Shown here: positions 7,866 through 16,543 of the stretch, in pieces
Layout of the letters: every line of letters starts with the position of its first letter
Position numbering within the stretch: the first letter of the stretch is position 1
Position numbers and translations under genes: made by a program
Assembly: GCA_964504655.1 (NCBI GenBank)
Contig: CAZDFD010000045.1
Location: 1 to 32,109 of the forward strand
Source of the DNA: JANXAZ01 sp964504655
GTDB lineage: Bacteria > Pseudomonadota > Alphaproteobacteria > Geminicoccales > Geminicoccaceae
Length of the DNA stretch: 32,109 bases
Reading direction: 5' to 3'
Notes under the pieces: generated by a model
Told to the model about the DNA's origin: nothing
The model's input: the letters and a program-made list of their open reading frames with translations, nothing else
Database searches by the model: none

Positions 7866-8789
7866 ATGCTCGGCTACGCGCTCCGCCGCCTGCTCGGCAG
7901 CCTGCCGACGCTCTGGGCGATCGTCACGCTGGCGTTCTTCATGATGCGGCTGGCGCCGGGCGGGCCGTTCACCCTCGATCGCTCGCTGCCGCCGGCGATC
8001 GAGAAGAACCTCCTGGCGGCCTACCGGCTCGACCAGCCGCTGTGGCGGCAGTATCTGGACTATCTGGGCGGGCTCCTGGTCGGCGATCTCGGCCCGTCCT
8101 TCAAGTACCAGGACTTCACGGTCGCCGAGCTGATCGCCTCGGGCTTCCCGGCGAGCCTCAGGGTGGGCGGGCTCGCGATCCTCGTGGCGGTGCTCGCCGG
8201 GGTGACGCTCGGCACGCTCGCGGCGCTGCGCCAGAACCGCCGGCTCGACCATCTGGTGATGGCGGCGGCGATGGTCGGCATCGCCGTGCCCAACTATGTC
8301 ATGGCGCCGATCCTGACGCTGGTCTTCGGGGTGCACCTCGCCTGGCTGCCGGTCGGCGGCTGGGGCGGCGGCGCGCTGCGCAACCTCGTGCTGCCGGTGA
8401 CCGCGCTGGCGCTGCCGCAGATCGCCTACATTGCCCGGCTGACCCGCGGCTCGATGATCGAGGCGCTCGGTCAGAACCATGTGCGGACCGCCCGCGCCAA
8501 GGGGCTCGGCGAGCGCATCGTCGTCGTTCGCCACGCGCTCCGCGGCGGGCTCCTGCCGGTGGTCTCCTATCTCGGTCCGGCCACCGCCGGGCTCGTCACC
8601 GGCTCGGTGGTGATCGAGACCATCTTCAGCATCCCGGGCATCGGCCGTTACTTCGTGCAGGGCGCCCTGAACCGCGACTACACGCTGGTCATGGGGGTCG
8701 TGATCTTCTACGCGGTGCTGATCATCCTCTTGAATCTGCTGGTCGATCTGCTCTACGGGCTGCTCGACCCCAAGGTCAAGCACGACTGA
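7866..8789 (+). CDS. oppB: Oligopeptide ABC transporter permease
   Basis: A 307-residue OppB/DppB-type inner-membrane permease. It opens with the standard MLGYALRRLLGSLPTLWAI first helix and has about six predicted membrane segments. The cytoplasmic EAA-like loop reads VRTARAKGLGERIVVVRHALR, followed by LLPVVSYLGP and a VIETIFSIPGIGRY segment typical of the family. It forms the translocation pore with OppC. No other start codon is available nearby, so the ATG at 7866 is secure even though its immediate upstream sequence is a poor ribosome-binding site. The stop codon shares one base with the oppC start (TGATG). Confidence 0.93.
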   Translation: MLGYALRRLLGSLPTLWAIVTLAFFMMRLAPGGPFTLDRSLPPAIEKNLLAAYRLDQPLWRQYLDYLGGLLVGDLGPSFKYQDFTVAELIASGFPASLRVGGLAILVAVLAGVTLGTLAALRQNRRLDHLVMAAAMVGIAVPNYVMAPILTLVFGVHLAWLPVGGWGGGALRNLVLPVTALALPQIAYIARLTRGSMIEALGQNHVRTARAKGLGERIVVVRHALRGGLLPVVSYLGPATAGLVTGSVVIETIFSIPGIGRYFVQGALNRDYTLVMGVVIFYAVLIILLNLLVDLLYGLLDPKVKHD

Positions 8790-9678
8790 TGGCGAGGGCG
8801 GTCCCGGTGCTGGAGGAGGCGACCGCGGCCCCGGCCGGCCGGAGCCTCTGGCAGGACGCGCTCCGGCGGCTCCTGCGCAACCGCGCCGCGGTGGCGGCGC
8901 TCCTCGTCCTCGGGCTGATCGCGCTCCTGGCGCTCCTGGCGCCCTGGCTCAGCCCGCACCCCTACGACGAGGTTTACTGGGACCGCATCGCGGTGCCGCC
9001 CGATCCGGCCAACGCCCACTGGTTCGGCACCGACGGGAACGGCCGCGACCTGTTCGTGCGGACCCTCTACGGCGCCCGCGTGTCCCTGGCCGTGGGCCTC
9101 GTCGCCACGCTCGTCTCGCTCGCCATCGGCGTCGGCTGGGGGGCGATCGCGGGCTATCTGGGCGGCCGGGTCGACGCGGTCATGATGCGCATCGTGGACG
9201 TGCTCTACTCGCTGCCCTTCATGTTCTTCGTGATCATCCTGATGGTCGTGTTCGGCCGCAACATCCTCCTGATCTTCGTGGCGCTGGGTGCCGTCGAGTG
9301 GCTCACCATGGCGCGCATCGTCCGCGGCCAGACCCTCTCGGTGAAGCGCAAGGAGTTCATCGAGGCGGCGCGGGCCGCGGGTGTCCGGCCGCTGACCATC
9401 GTCCGCCGGCACGTCGTACCGAACGTGCTCGGCCCGGTCGTGGTCTACGTCACCTTGACCGTTCCGCACGTGATCCTGGTCGAGAGCTTCCTCTCCTTCC
9501 TGGGCCTGGGCGTCCAGGAGCCCTTGACCTCCTGGGGGGTGCTGATCAGCGAGGGGGCGGGGCAGATGGAGAGTGCTCCCTGGATGCTGATCTTCCCGGC
9601 CTGCTTCCTCGCGGTCACGCTGTTCTGCTTCAATTTCCTGGGCGACGGGCTCAGGGACGCCCTGGATCCCAAGGACCG

Positions 9679-9682
<4 letters not shown>
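8789..9682 (+). CDS. oppC: Oligopeptide ABC transporter permease
   Basis: A 297-residue OppC/DppC permease. A 30-residue cytoplasmic N-terminus leads to the first membrane helix (VAALLVLGLIALLALLAPW), then the characteristic WFGTDGNGRDLFVRTLYGARVSL block. The EAA-like loop is EFIEAARAAGVRPLTIVRRHVVPN, and the C-terminus has ESFLSFLGLGVQEPLTSWG and FNFLGDGLRDALDPK, all hallmarks of this family. It pairs with OppB in the inner membrane. The start ATG overlaps the oppB stop by one base and the stop overlaps the oppD start by four (ATGA), indicating tight translational coupling along the operon. Confidence 0.93.
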
Positions 9683-10658
<976 letters not shown>

Positions 10659-10662
<4 letters not shown>

Positions 10663-11633
10663 GCGCGCCGCTCCTCGAGGTCCGCGACCTCTCGGTCCAC
10701 TTCGAGCTCGGCGGCGGGCTGTTCGCCCGGCCGCGCCTGTTGCGCGCGGTCGAGCGGGTGAGCTTCACCGTGGCGGCCGGCGAGAGCCTGGGTCTCGTGG
10801 GCGAGTCGGGCTGCGGCAAGTCGACGGTCGGCCGGGCGGTGCTGCAGCTCGTGCCGCCGACCTCGGGCCGCGTGCTCTGGCTCGGCCAGGACCTCGCCCG
10901 GCTGCCGGCGGAGGAGCTGCGCGCCCGCCGCCGCGAGCTGCAGATCGTCTTCCAGGACCCGCTCGCCAGCCTCGATCCGCGCATGCCCGTGGGCGAGATC
11001 ATCGCCGAGCCCTTGGTCACCCACGAGCCCAGGCTCGGCCGCGCCGAGGTCCGCGCGCGGGTCGAGGCGGCGATGGCCGAGGTCGGCCTCCTGCCGCAGA
11101 TGCGCAACCGCTACCCGCACGAGTTCTCGGGCGGCCAGTGCCAGCGGATCGGCATCGCCCGGGCGCTGATCCTGCGGCCGCGGCTCGTGGTCTGCGACGA
11201 GCCGGTCTCAGCCCTCGACGTCTCGATCCAGGCGCAGATCGTCAACCTCCTGGCCGAGCTGCAGCGCCGGCACGGCCTCTCGCTCCTGTTCATCAGCCAC
11301 AATCTCGCCGTCGTCCGCCAGGTGTGCCAGCGGATCCTCGTGCTCTATCTGGGCCGCATCGTCGAGCTCGCGCCGCGCGAGGCGTTGTTCGCGGCACCCC
11401 GCCATCCCTACACCCGGGCGCTGATCGCGGCCGTGCCCGAGCCCGACCCGGCGCTCGAGCGTGGCAAGCGGCGGGTGCTGCTCCAGGGCGAGCTGCCCTC
11501 GCCCCTGGCCCCGCCCTCGGGCTGCGTGTTCCGCACCCGCTGCCCGATCGCGAGCGAGCTCTGCGCCCGCGAGGTCCCCTACCTCGCGACCCTCGCCCCC
11601 GACCACGACGTCGCCTGCCACCATGCCGAGTGA
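10659..11633 (+). CDS. oppF: Oligopeptide ABC transporter ATP-binding protein
   Basis: A 324-residue OppF/DppF ATPase. The motifs are Walker A GESGCGKST, Q-loop IVFQDPLASLDPR, signature FSGGQCQRI, Walker B LVVCDEPVSALD, and a switch histidine in FISHNLAV. The usual C-terminal extension ends with the cysteine-bearing VFRTRCPIASELC. It completes the five-component transporter as the second nucleotide-binding domain. The GTG start overlaps the oppD stop (GTGA). The 3' end overlaps the next gene, a secreted esterase, by 11 bases, so that gene is very probably in the same operon. Confidence 0.93.
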
Positions 11634-12465
11634 CGGGCCCCGGCGGCGGCGCGCCAGCGCAGCGGCGCTCGCGGCGTTGGCGGCACTCCTCCTGCCGGCC
11701 GGGCCGGCGCGGTCCTGCGGGCCGGACAGCGACTGCCCGGTCGCGGGCGGCAGCTACCGCCTGGCCCCGCCGCCCGGCCGCGACACCGGTGCGCCCCTGC
11801 CCGCCGCAGTGTTCTTGCACGGCTGGCGCGGCTCGGCCGCCGAGACCATGGCGGATGCCGGCATGGTGGCGGCGTTCGCGGCCGAGGGCGTGGCGCTCGT
11901 GGCGGCCGACGGGCTCGGCGGCGGCTGGTCGTTCGGCCGGCGCGCCCGCGAGGGCCGCGACGAGGCCGCCTATCTGGACGCCGTCGTCGCCGACCTCGCG
12001 CGGCGGATCCCGCTCGACCGGGACCGGCTCTGGCTCGCCGGCTTCTCGCTCGGCGGCTCGATGGCCTGGTATCTCGCCTGCGAGCGGCCCGGGCCGTTCG
12101 CGGCCGTGGTCGCCGTCGACGGCGCTTTTTGGGAGCCCCTGCCCGAGCGCTGCCGGGCCGACGGGCCGCCCCTCCTCCATCTGCACGGGCTCGCCGACGC
12201 TACCGTGCCCCTCGAGGGCCGGCGGATCCGGGCCGGGCTGCAGCAGGGCGACGTCTTCGCCGGGCTCGCGATACTCCGCGCGAGCCGCGGCTGCCCGAGC
12301 CTGCCGGACCGGCTCGAGGGCGACTTGGCGCGGCACTGCCGGACCTGGACCGGCTGCGCCGCGGGCAGCGGCGAGCTCCGCCTCTGCCTCGGCCCCGAGG
12401 GCCATTGGCTGCCCGAGGGCTGGGTGGCGCGCGCCTGGACCTGGGTACAGGCGGTGACGCCCTAG
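11623..12465 (+). CDS. Secreted polyhydroxybutyrate-depolymerase-like esterase (LpqC family)
   Basis: A 280-residue alpha/beta hydrolase of the LpqC/PHB depolymerase-like group. A basic N-terminus (RRRRAS) and Ala/Leu-rich core form a signal peptide. AVFLHGWRG supplies the oxyanion region, GFSLGG carries nucleophile S142, D192 lies in HGLADATVP and H261 in GPEGHWLP, giving a complete Ser-Asp-His triad. Several cysteines (such as SCGPDSDC and RTWTGC) suggest disulfides and export. The family covers polyester depolymerases, feruloyl esterases and acetyl xylan esterases, so the substrate is undetermined. The ATG lies inside the end of oppF. The stop overlaps the convergent MFS gene stop on the other strand at a CTAG. 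Confidence 0.8.
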   Translation: MPSDGPRRRRASAAALAALAALLLPAGPARSCGPDSDCPVAGGSYRLAPPPGRDTGAPLPAAVFLHGWRGSAAETMADAGMVAAFAAEGVALVAADGLGGGWSFGRRAREGRDEAAYLDAVVADLARRIPLDRDRLWLAGFSLGGSMAWYLACERPGPFAAVVAVDGAFWEPLPERCRADGPPLLHLHGLADATVPLEGRRIRAGLQQGDVFAGLAILRASRGCPSLPDRLEGDLARHCRTWTGCAAGSGELRLCLGPEGHWLPEGWVARAWTWVQAVTP

Positions 12466-13685
12466 CGCCGCGGCTCCGCCGTCCGCTCCTCGGGTGCTCT
12501 GAGGCTGCCGAACTGGCGCAGCAGCAGGAGGTCGTAGAGAATCTTGAGGCTGCCGCAGAGCAGGAGCGGGGTAGCGGCGTGGCCGGCTGCCAGGAGCGCC
12601 CCGGCGAGCGCCGGGCTCACCGCCGCGGCGAGGCTGCGCGGCACCGCGGTGAAGCTGGCGGCGGCGGCGCGCTCGGGCGCGGTCACCACCGCCATGACGT
12701 AGGAGGAGCGGGTCGGCACGTCCATCTGCGAGAGCGCGGCGCGGACCAGGAGCAGCGCCATGGCCAGCCACAGGCTCGGGGCGAGTGCCGCCAGGATCAG
12801 CGCCACGCTCGAGGGGATGTGCGTCCAGACCATGGTGTTGATCAGACCGAAGCGCCGCGCGAGCCGGGCCGCGAGCGGAAAGGACACGGCCGACAGCAGC
12901 CCCGACCAGAAGAAGAAAGCACCCGCCACGGCGAGCGACAGGCCGAACCGCTCGAACAGCCAGAGCGCCAGCAGCGACTGCACGGCGAGGCCGCCGGCGA
13001 ACGCGTCGAGGCTGAACAGCGCCGCAAGCCGCAGCACGATCGGTCGCGACGGCCCGAGCAGCGCCGCCGGCACGGCACCGGTCCCGCCCAGTGCCGCGGG
13101 CAGTCGCGCGTAGAGGACGGCGACGGCGAGCCCGAGTGCCGCGTAGAGCACGAACATCGCGCGCACCGCGCCCGCGAAGTCGTGGCCGGCCCGGGCCAGG
13201 AGGTCGGGCAGGCCGGCCAGGAGCGCGCCCAGGGCCGCGGCGAGGGCGCCGACGAGGCTGTAGCGGGCGAAGGCCCGGGTCCGCTCGGCGTCGCCGACTG
13301 CAGCGGTGAGCGCCGCGTGCTCGAGCGGCACGAACACGCTGACGCTGCCGGATGAGGGGTTGATCGTGCCGAGGAACGCCACCACCAGGAGGAGCGCCCA
13401 GGCGTCGACCCCGAAGAAGGCGACGCCGGTGGCGACCATCAGCGCCGCTGCGCCCAGGAGCAGGCGCCGCATCGGCAGGCGCGGGCCTGCCAAGCCCAAG
13501 CCCAGGGTCAGGCAGGCCGAGCCCAGGAGCGCCACCGTGGCGACCACGCCGACCTCGAAGGGGCTCAGCCCCAGGCCGAGCAGGTGGACCGGCAGCAGGA
13601 CCGCGACCAGCCCGTCGCCCAGATCGCGCAGGCCGCGCGCCATGAGCAGACAGGCGACCACGCCCGGCGCGGTCAGGGTGGGCAT
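12462..13685 (-). CDS. Major facilitator superfamily transporter
   Basis: A 407-residue polytopic protein with about 12 hydrophobic segments in two six-helix halves. The motif A-like loop is degenerate (LAGPRLPMRRLL after helix 2), and a matching loop in the second half reads LAARLARRFGLINTM. RAALSQMDVPTRSSYVMAVV in helix 10 is typical of bacterial multidrug-like MFS permeases. The cytoplasmic tail is basic (EERTAEPRR). The substrate cannot be inferred. The ATG at 13685 is the first in frame after non-homologous upstream sequence and has only a weak ribosome-binding site. It lies 56 bp downstream of the dienelactone hydrolase gene on the same strand and may be cotranscribed with it. Confidence 0.85.
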   Translation of the reverse strand: MPTLTAPGVVACLLMARGLRDLGDGLVAVLLPVHLLGLGLSPFEVGVVATVALLGSACLTLGLGLAGPRLPMRRLLLGAAALMVATGVAFFGVDAWALLLVVAFLGTINPSSGSVSVFVPLEHAALTAAVGDAERTRAFARYSLVGALAAALGALLAGLPDLLARAGHDFAGAVRAMFVLYAALGLAVAVLYARLPAALGGTGAVPAALLGPSRPIVLRLAALFSLDAFAGGLAVQSLLALWLFERFGLSLAVAGAFFFWSGLLSAVSFPLAARLARRFGLINTMVWTHIPSSVALILAALAPSLWLAMALLLVRAALSQMDVPTRSSYVMAVVTAPERAAAASFTAVPRSLAAAVSPALAGALLAAGHAATPLLLCGSLKILYDLLLLRQFGSLRAPEERTAEPRR

Positions 13686-13741
13686 CCGCGAGCCCGGGGC
13701 GCCGACGGCGCAGCGGCCGGCCGGTTTCGTGGGCGCCCGGG

Positions 13742-14629
13742 TCAGGCGGCCAAGTGACGCTGCATCCAGGCGAGGCAGCGTTGCCAGCCGTCCTTGGCCG
13801 GGCCCTCGCGGTAGGAGGGACGATAGTCGGCGTGGAAGGCGTGCGGCGCCTCGGGATAGACGACGAACTCGACGGTCTTGCCGGCCGTCTTCGCGGCCTC
13901 CTGGAGGAGCTCGACCGTGTCGACCGGGATCCCCTGGTCCTTGCCGCCGTAGAGGCCGAGGACCGGGGCCTTCAGGGCCTCGACCAGATCGATCGGGTGC
14001 TTGGGCTGGTTCGCCGTCGGATCGCCGACGAGCCTGCCGTACCAGGCGACCCCGGCACTGAGCCCAGGCCGGTGCGCGGCGTAGAGCCAGGTGATCCGCC
14101 CACCCCAGCAGAAGCCGGTGATCGCCAGGCGCGCGGGATCGCCGCGGCCCGAGGCGGCGGCCCAGGCGGCGGTGGCGTCCAAATCGGCCATCACCTGCGC
14201 GTCGGGCGCCTTGGCCACGACCTCGCGGATCAGGGCCTGGATGTCCGTGTACTTGGAGGGATCCCCCTGGCGGGCGAAGAGCTCGGGTGCCACGGCCAGA
14301 TAGCCGGCCTTGGCGAAGCGCCGGCAGACGTCCTTGATATGCTCGTGCACGCCGAAGATCTCGGAGACCACGAGCACGGTGGCGAGCCGGTCGCCGGCGG
14401 CGGGCGCGGCGCGGTAGGCCGGAATGGTGCCGTCGGGAACGGGCACCTTGACCTCCCCGGCCTCGAGGCCCTGGGTGTCCGTCGTGATCATGGTCTGCGC
14501 CTGGACCGGCTGGACGGCGCGGGCGAAGCCCACGGCCAGGCTGGTCGTCGCGAAGGCCTGGGCGAAGCCCCGCCGGCCGAGCTCGGCCTTGGGCTGGAGC
14601 GAGCGGAGATCGAGGGTGTCGTTGCGCAC
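13742..14629 (-). CDS. Exported dienelactone hydrolase family protein
   Basis: A 295-residue alpha/beta hydrolase of the dienelactone hydrolase family. C174 sits in the nucleophile elbow GFCWGG, D231 in GGKDQGIP and H263 in APHAFH, a complete Cys-Asp-His triad. SEIFGVHEHIKDVCRRFA is the usual early family block. The ~45-residue N-terminal extension has a twin arginine (GRRGFAQAF), a hydrophobic stretch and AQA, so it looks like a Tat signal and the enzyme is probably periplasmic. Dienelactone hydrolases open enol-lactones in chlorocatechol degradation, but most homologues have unknown substrates. The start is GTG with GGGGAGG eight bases upstream. It is divergent from the NdvA-like transporter with a 98-bp gap. 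Confidence 0.87.
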   Translation of the reverse strand: MRNDTLDLRSLQPKAELGRRGFAQAFATTSLAVGFARAVQPVQAQTMITTDTQGLEAGEVKVPVPDGTIPAYRAAPAAGDRLATVLVVSEIFGVHEHIKDVCRRFAKAGYLAVAPELFARQGDPSKYTDIQALIREVVAKAPDAQVMADLDATAAWAAASGRGDPARLAITGFCWGGRITWLYAAHRPGLSAGVAWYGRLVGDPTANQPKHPIDLVEALKAPVLGLYGGKDQGIPVDTVELLQEAAKTAGKTVEFVVYPEAPHAFHADYRPSYREGPAKDGWQRCLAWMQRHLAA

Positions 14630-14661
14630 GGGCGGGCCTCCCCGGAACAGCCACGCGTCAA

Positions 14662-14690
14662 GCTAGGCGGACGCACGGTGTCCGGCTAGG
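14662..14690. promoter_or_regulatory. Two GCTAGG repeats in the divergent gap before ndvA and the hydrolase
   Basis: GCTAGG occurs at 14662-14667 and again at 14685-14690, 23 bases apart, in a 98-bp divergent intergenic region. CTAG is rare elsewhere in the window, and similar CCTAG elements lie before several other genes. GCTA resembles the start of the -10 box described for the Caulobacter housekeeping sigma factor, so these may be -10 elements. The assignment is from sequence alone. Confidence 0.3.
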
Positions 14691-14727
14691 TCTCCCGGGC
14701 AGGCCAGCGATCGGAGCCGCGCAGCCC

Positions 14728-16533
14728 TTGAACCCGTCCGCGCCAGCCACCACCGGCTTCGTCGCGCTTTACCTCCGCGTCATCGGGCTCCTGCGGCCCG
14801 ACCGCGGGGTGGTGGTGGCGATCTCGCTCGCCAACCTGCTCGTGGCCGCCATCGCCTTCGTCGAGCCGATGCTGTTCGGCCGGGTGGTCGACCTCCTGAC
14901 CGGGGCGGCACCCACGGGCGAGGGGCCGCTCGCCGGCACCGGCGGGATCCTGCTGCTGTGGGCGCTGGTCGGCCTCGGCGGCATCGGCCTCTCGATCCTG
15001 GTCGCCTGGCAGGCTGACCGGCTCGCCCACCGCCGCCGCCTGGGCGCGCTCCAGGGCTTCTTCGAGCACGTCTTGACCCTGCCGCCGGCGTTCCACGACG
15101 CCACCCACTCGGCGCGGCTCCTCAAGATCATGCTGACCGGCGCCGACCACCTGTTCGCGGTCTGGCTCGGCTTCTTCCGCGAGCATCTGGCGAGCCTCGT
15201 GGCGCTGTTCGTGCTGCTGCCGCTGACCCTCGTCCTCAACTGGCGGCTCTCGCTCCTGCTGATCGCCTTGGTGCTGGTCTTCGCGCTCGTCACCTGGCTC
15301 GTGATCCACAAGACCCACACGCTCCAGTGGGAGGTCGAAAGCCACCACTCCGACCTCGCCCAGCGCGCCGGCGACGCGCTCGGCAACGTCGTCCTGATCC
15401 AAAGCTTCGTGCGGCTCGGGGCCGAGCTGCGCGGGCTCAGGGACGTGACCGGCCGGCTGCTCGCGGCGCAGTTCCCGGTGCTCGGCTGGTGGGCGCTCTT
15501 GACGGTGCTGACCCGCGCCGCCGCCACGGTGGCGACGCTCGCCATGTTCGCGCTCGGCGCCTGGCTGGTGCGCGCCCGGCTCACCACGGTCGGCGAGATC
15601 GTGACCTTCATGGGCTTCGCCACGCTCCTGATCGGCAAGCTCGAGGCGGTGCTCGGCTTCACCCGGGCGCTGTTCTTCCAGAAGCCGGCGCTCGAGGAGC
15701 ATTTCGCCGTGCTCGACACGGTGGCGGCGGTGCGCGACCGGCCGGGGGCGGTCGAGCTCGGCACGGCGCGCGGGGCGGTGCGCTTCGAGGGCGTACGGTT
15801 CGGCTACCGGCCGGGCAAGCCGGCCCTGCACGATCTGTCGATCGACATCCCGGCCGGCACCAAGGTGGCGATCGTCGGCCATTCGGGCTCGGGCAAGAGC
15901 ACCGCCCTGGCCCTGCTTTTGCGCCTCTACGACCCGGACGCCGGCCGGATCACGATCGACGGGCACGATCTCAAGGACCTGACGCTCGAGTCCCTCCGCC
16001 GCAACGTCGGGGTGGTGTTCCAGAACAGCACCCTCTTCCAACGCTCGATCGCCGACAATCTGCGGGTCGGGCGGCCGGAGGCCACGGACGAGGAGCTGGT
16101 GGCCGCTGCCCGGCTCGCCCAGGCGCACGACTTCGTGGCGGCCCTGCCCGAGGGCTACCAGACGCTCCTGGGCGAGCGTGGCGCCCGGCTCTCGGGCGGC
16201 GAGCGCCAGCGCCTCGCGATCGCCCGGGCGCTCCTCAAGGACCCGCCGATCCTGTTGATGGACGAGGCCACCTCGGCGCTCGATGCCGCGACGGAGGCGC
16301 GGCTGCAGCAGGCGCTCAGGGCGGTCATGAAGGGGCGCACCGTACTCGTGATCGCGCACCGCCTGTCGACCATCCGCGACGTCGACCTCGTGCTGGTGCT
16401 CGACCAGGGCCGGCTGGTCGAGCAGGGCAGCTACGACGCGCTCGTGGCCAGGGGCGGCACCTTCGCCGGGCTCGTGCGCGCCCAGCTCTTCCTCGAGCCC
16501 GAGCGGGCGGCGGCCGGGCCGGCGGGCGGCTGA
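14728..16533 (+). CDS. ndvA: NdvA/ChvA-like glucan ABC exporter (fused membrane and ATPase domains)
   Basis: A 601-residue half-size ABC exporter. Six membrane helices span about residues 15-320, with the ATPase domain after that. The ATPase has Walker A GHSGSGKST, Q-loop VFQNSTLFQRSI, signature LSGGERQR, Walker B ILLMDEATSALD and H-loop IAHRLST. The membrane part resembles rhizobial NdvA: ANLLVAAIAFVEPMLFGRVVDLL, DRLAHRRR and PVLGWWALLTVLTRAA have close counterparts in what I recall of it. NdvA exports cyclic beta-1,2-glucan to the periplasm. The convergent neighbours are opgH and opgG, which supports a role in periplasmic glucan export. The start is TTG with only a distant GGAG. A lipid or other exporter cannot be excluded. 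Confidence 0.8.
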   Translation: MNPSAPATTGFVALYLRVIGLLRPDRGVVVAISLANLLVAAIAFVEPMLFGRVVDLLTGAAPTGEGPLAGTGGILLLWALVGLGGIGLSILVAWQADRLAHRRRLGALQGFFEHVLTLPPAFHDATHSARLLKIMLTGADHLFAVWLGFFREHLASLVALFVLLPLTLVLNWRLSLLLIALVLVFALVTWLVIHKTHTLQWEVESHHSDLAQRAGDALGNVVLIQSFVRLGAELRGLRDVTGRLLAAQFPVLGWWALLTVLTRAAATVATLAMFALGAWLVRARLTTVGEIVTFMGFATLLIGKLEAVLGFTRALFFQKPALEEHFAVLDTVAAVRDRPGAVELGTARGAVRFEGVRFGYRPGKPALHDLSIDIPAGTKVAIVGHSGSGKSTALALLLRLYDPDAGRITIDGHDLKDLTLESLRRNVGVVFQNSTLFQRSIADNLRVGRPEATDEELVAAARLAQAHDFVAALPEGYQTLLGERGARLSGGERQRLAIARALLKDPPILLMDEATSALDAATEARLQQALRAVMKGRTVLVIAHRLSTIRDVDLVLVLDQGRLVEQGSYDALVARGGTFAGLVRAQLFLEPERAAAGPAGG

Positions 16534-16543
16534 GCGGGCGGGC

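Noticed and set aside
6189..8783. 864-codon open frame on the minus strand opposite oppA and oppB
   Set aside because: It is antisense to clear oppA/oppB coding. Its His/Arg/Asp/Gly-rich translation has no family features. Long antisense frames are expected when third positions are nearly all G/C. The same applies to the other long shadows at 1097-4006, 14686-16845, 16661-19339 and 20824-23025 outside the real genes.
11623..12465. Linking the LpqC-like esterase with phaC as a PHB storage/mobilisation pair
   Set aside because: The esterase has a signal peptide and sits in the opp operon 12 kb from phaC; intracellular PHB depolymerases are not exported. The family name does not establish PHB as substrate.
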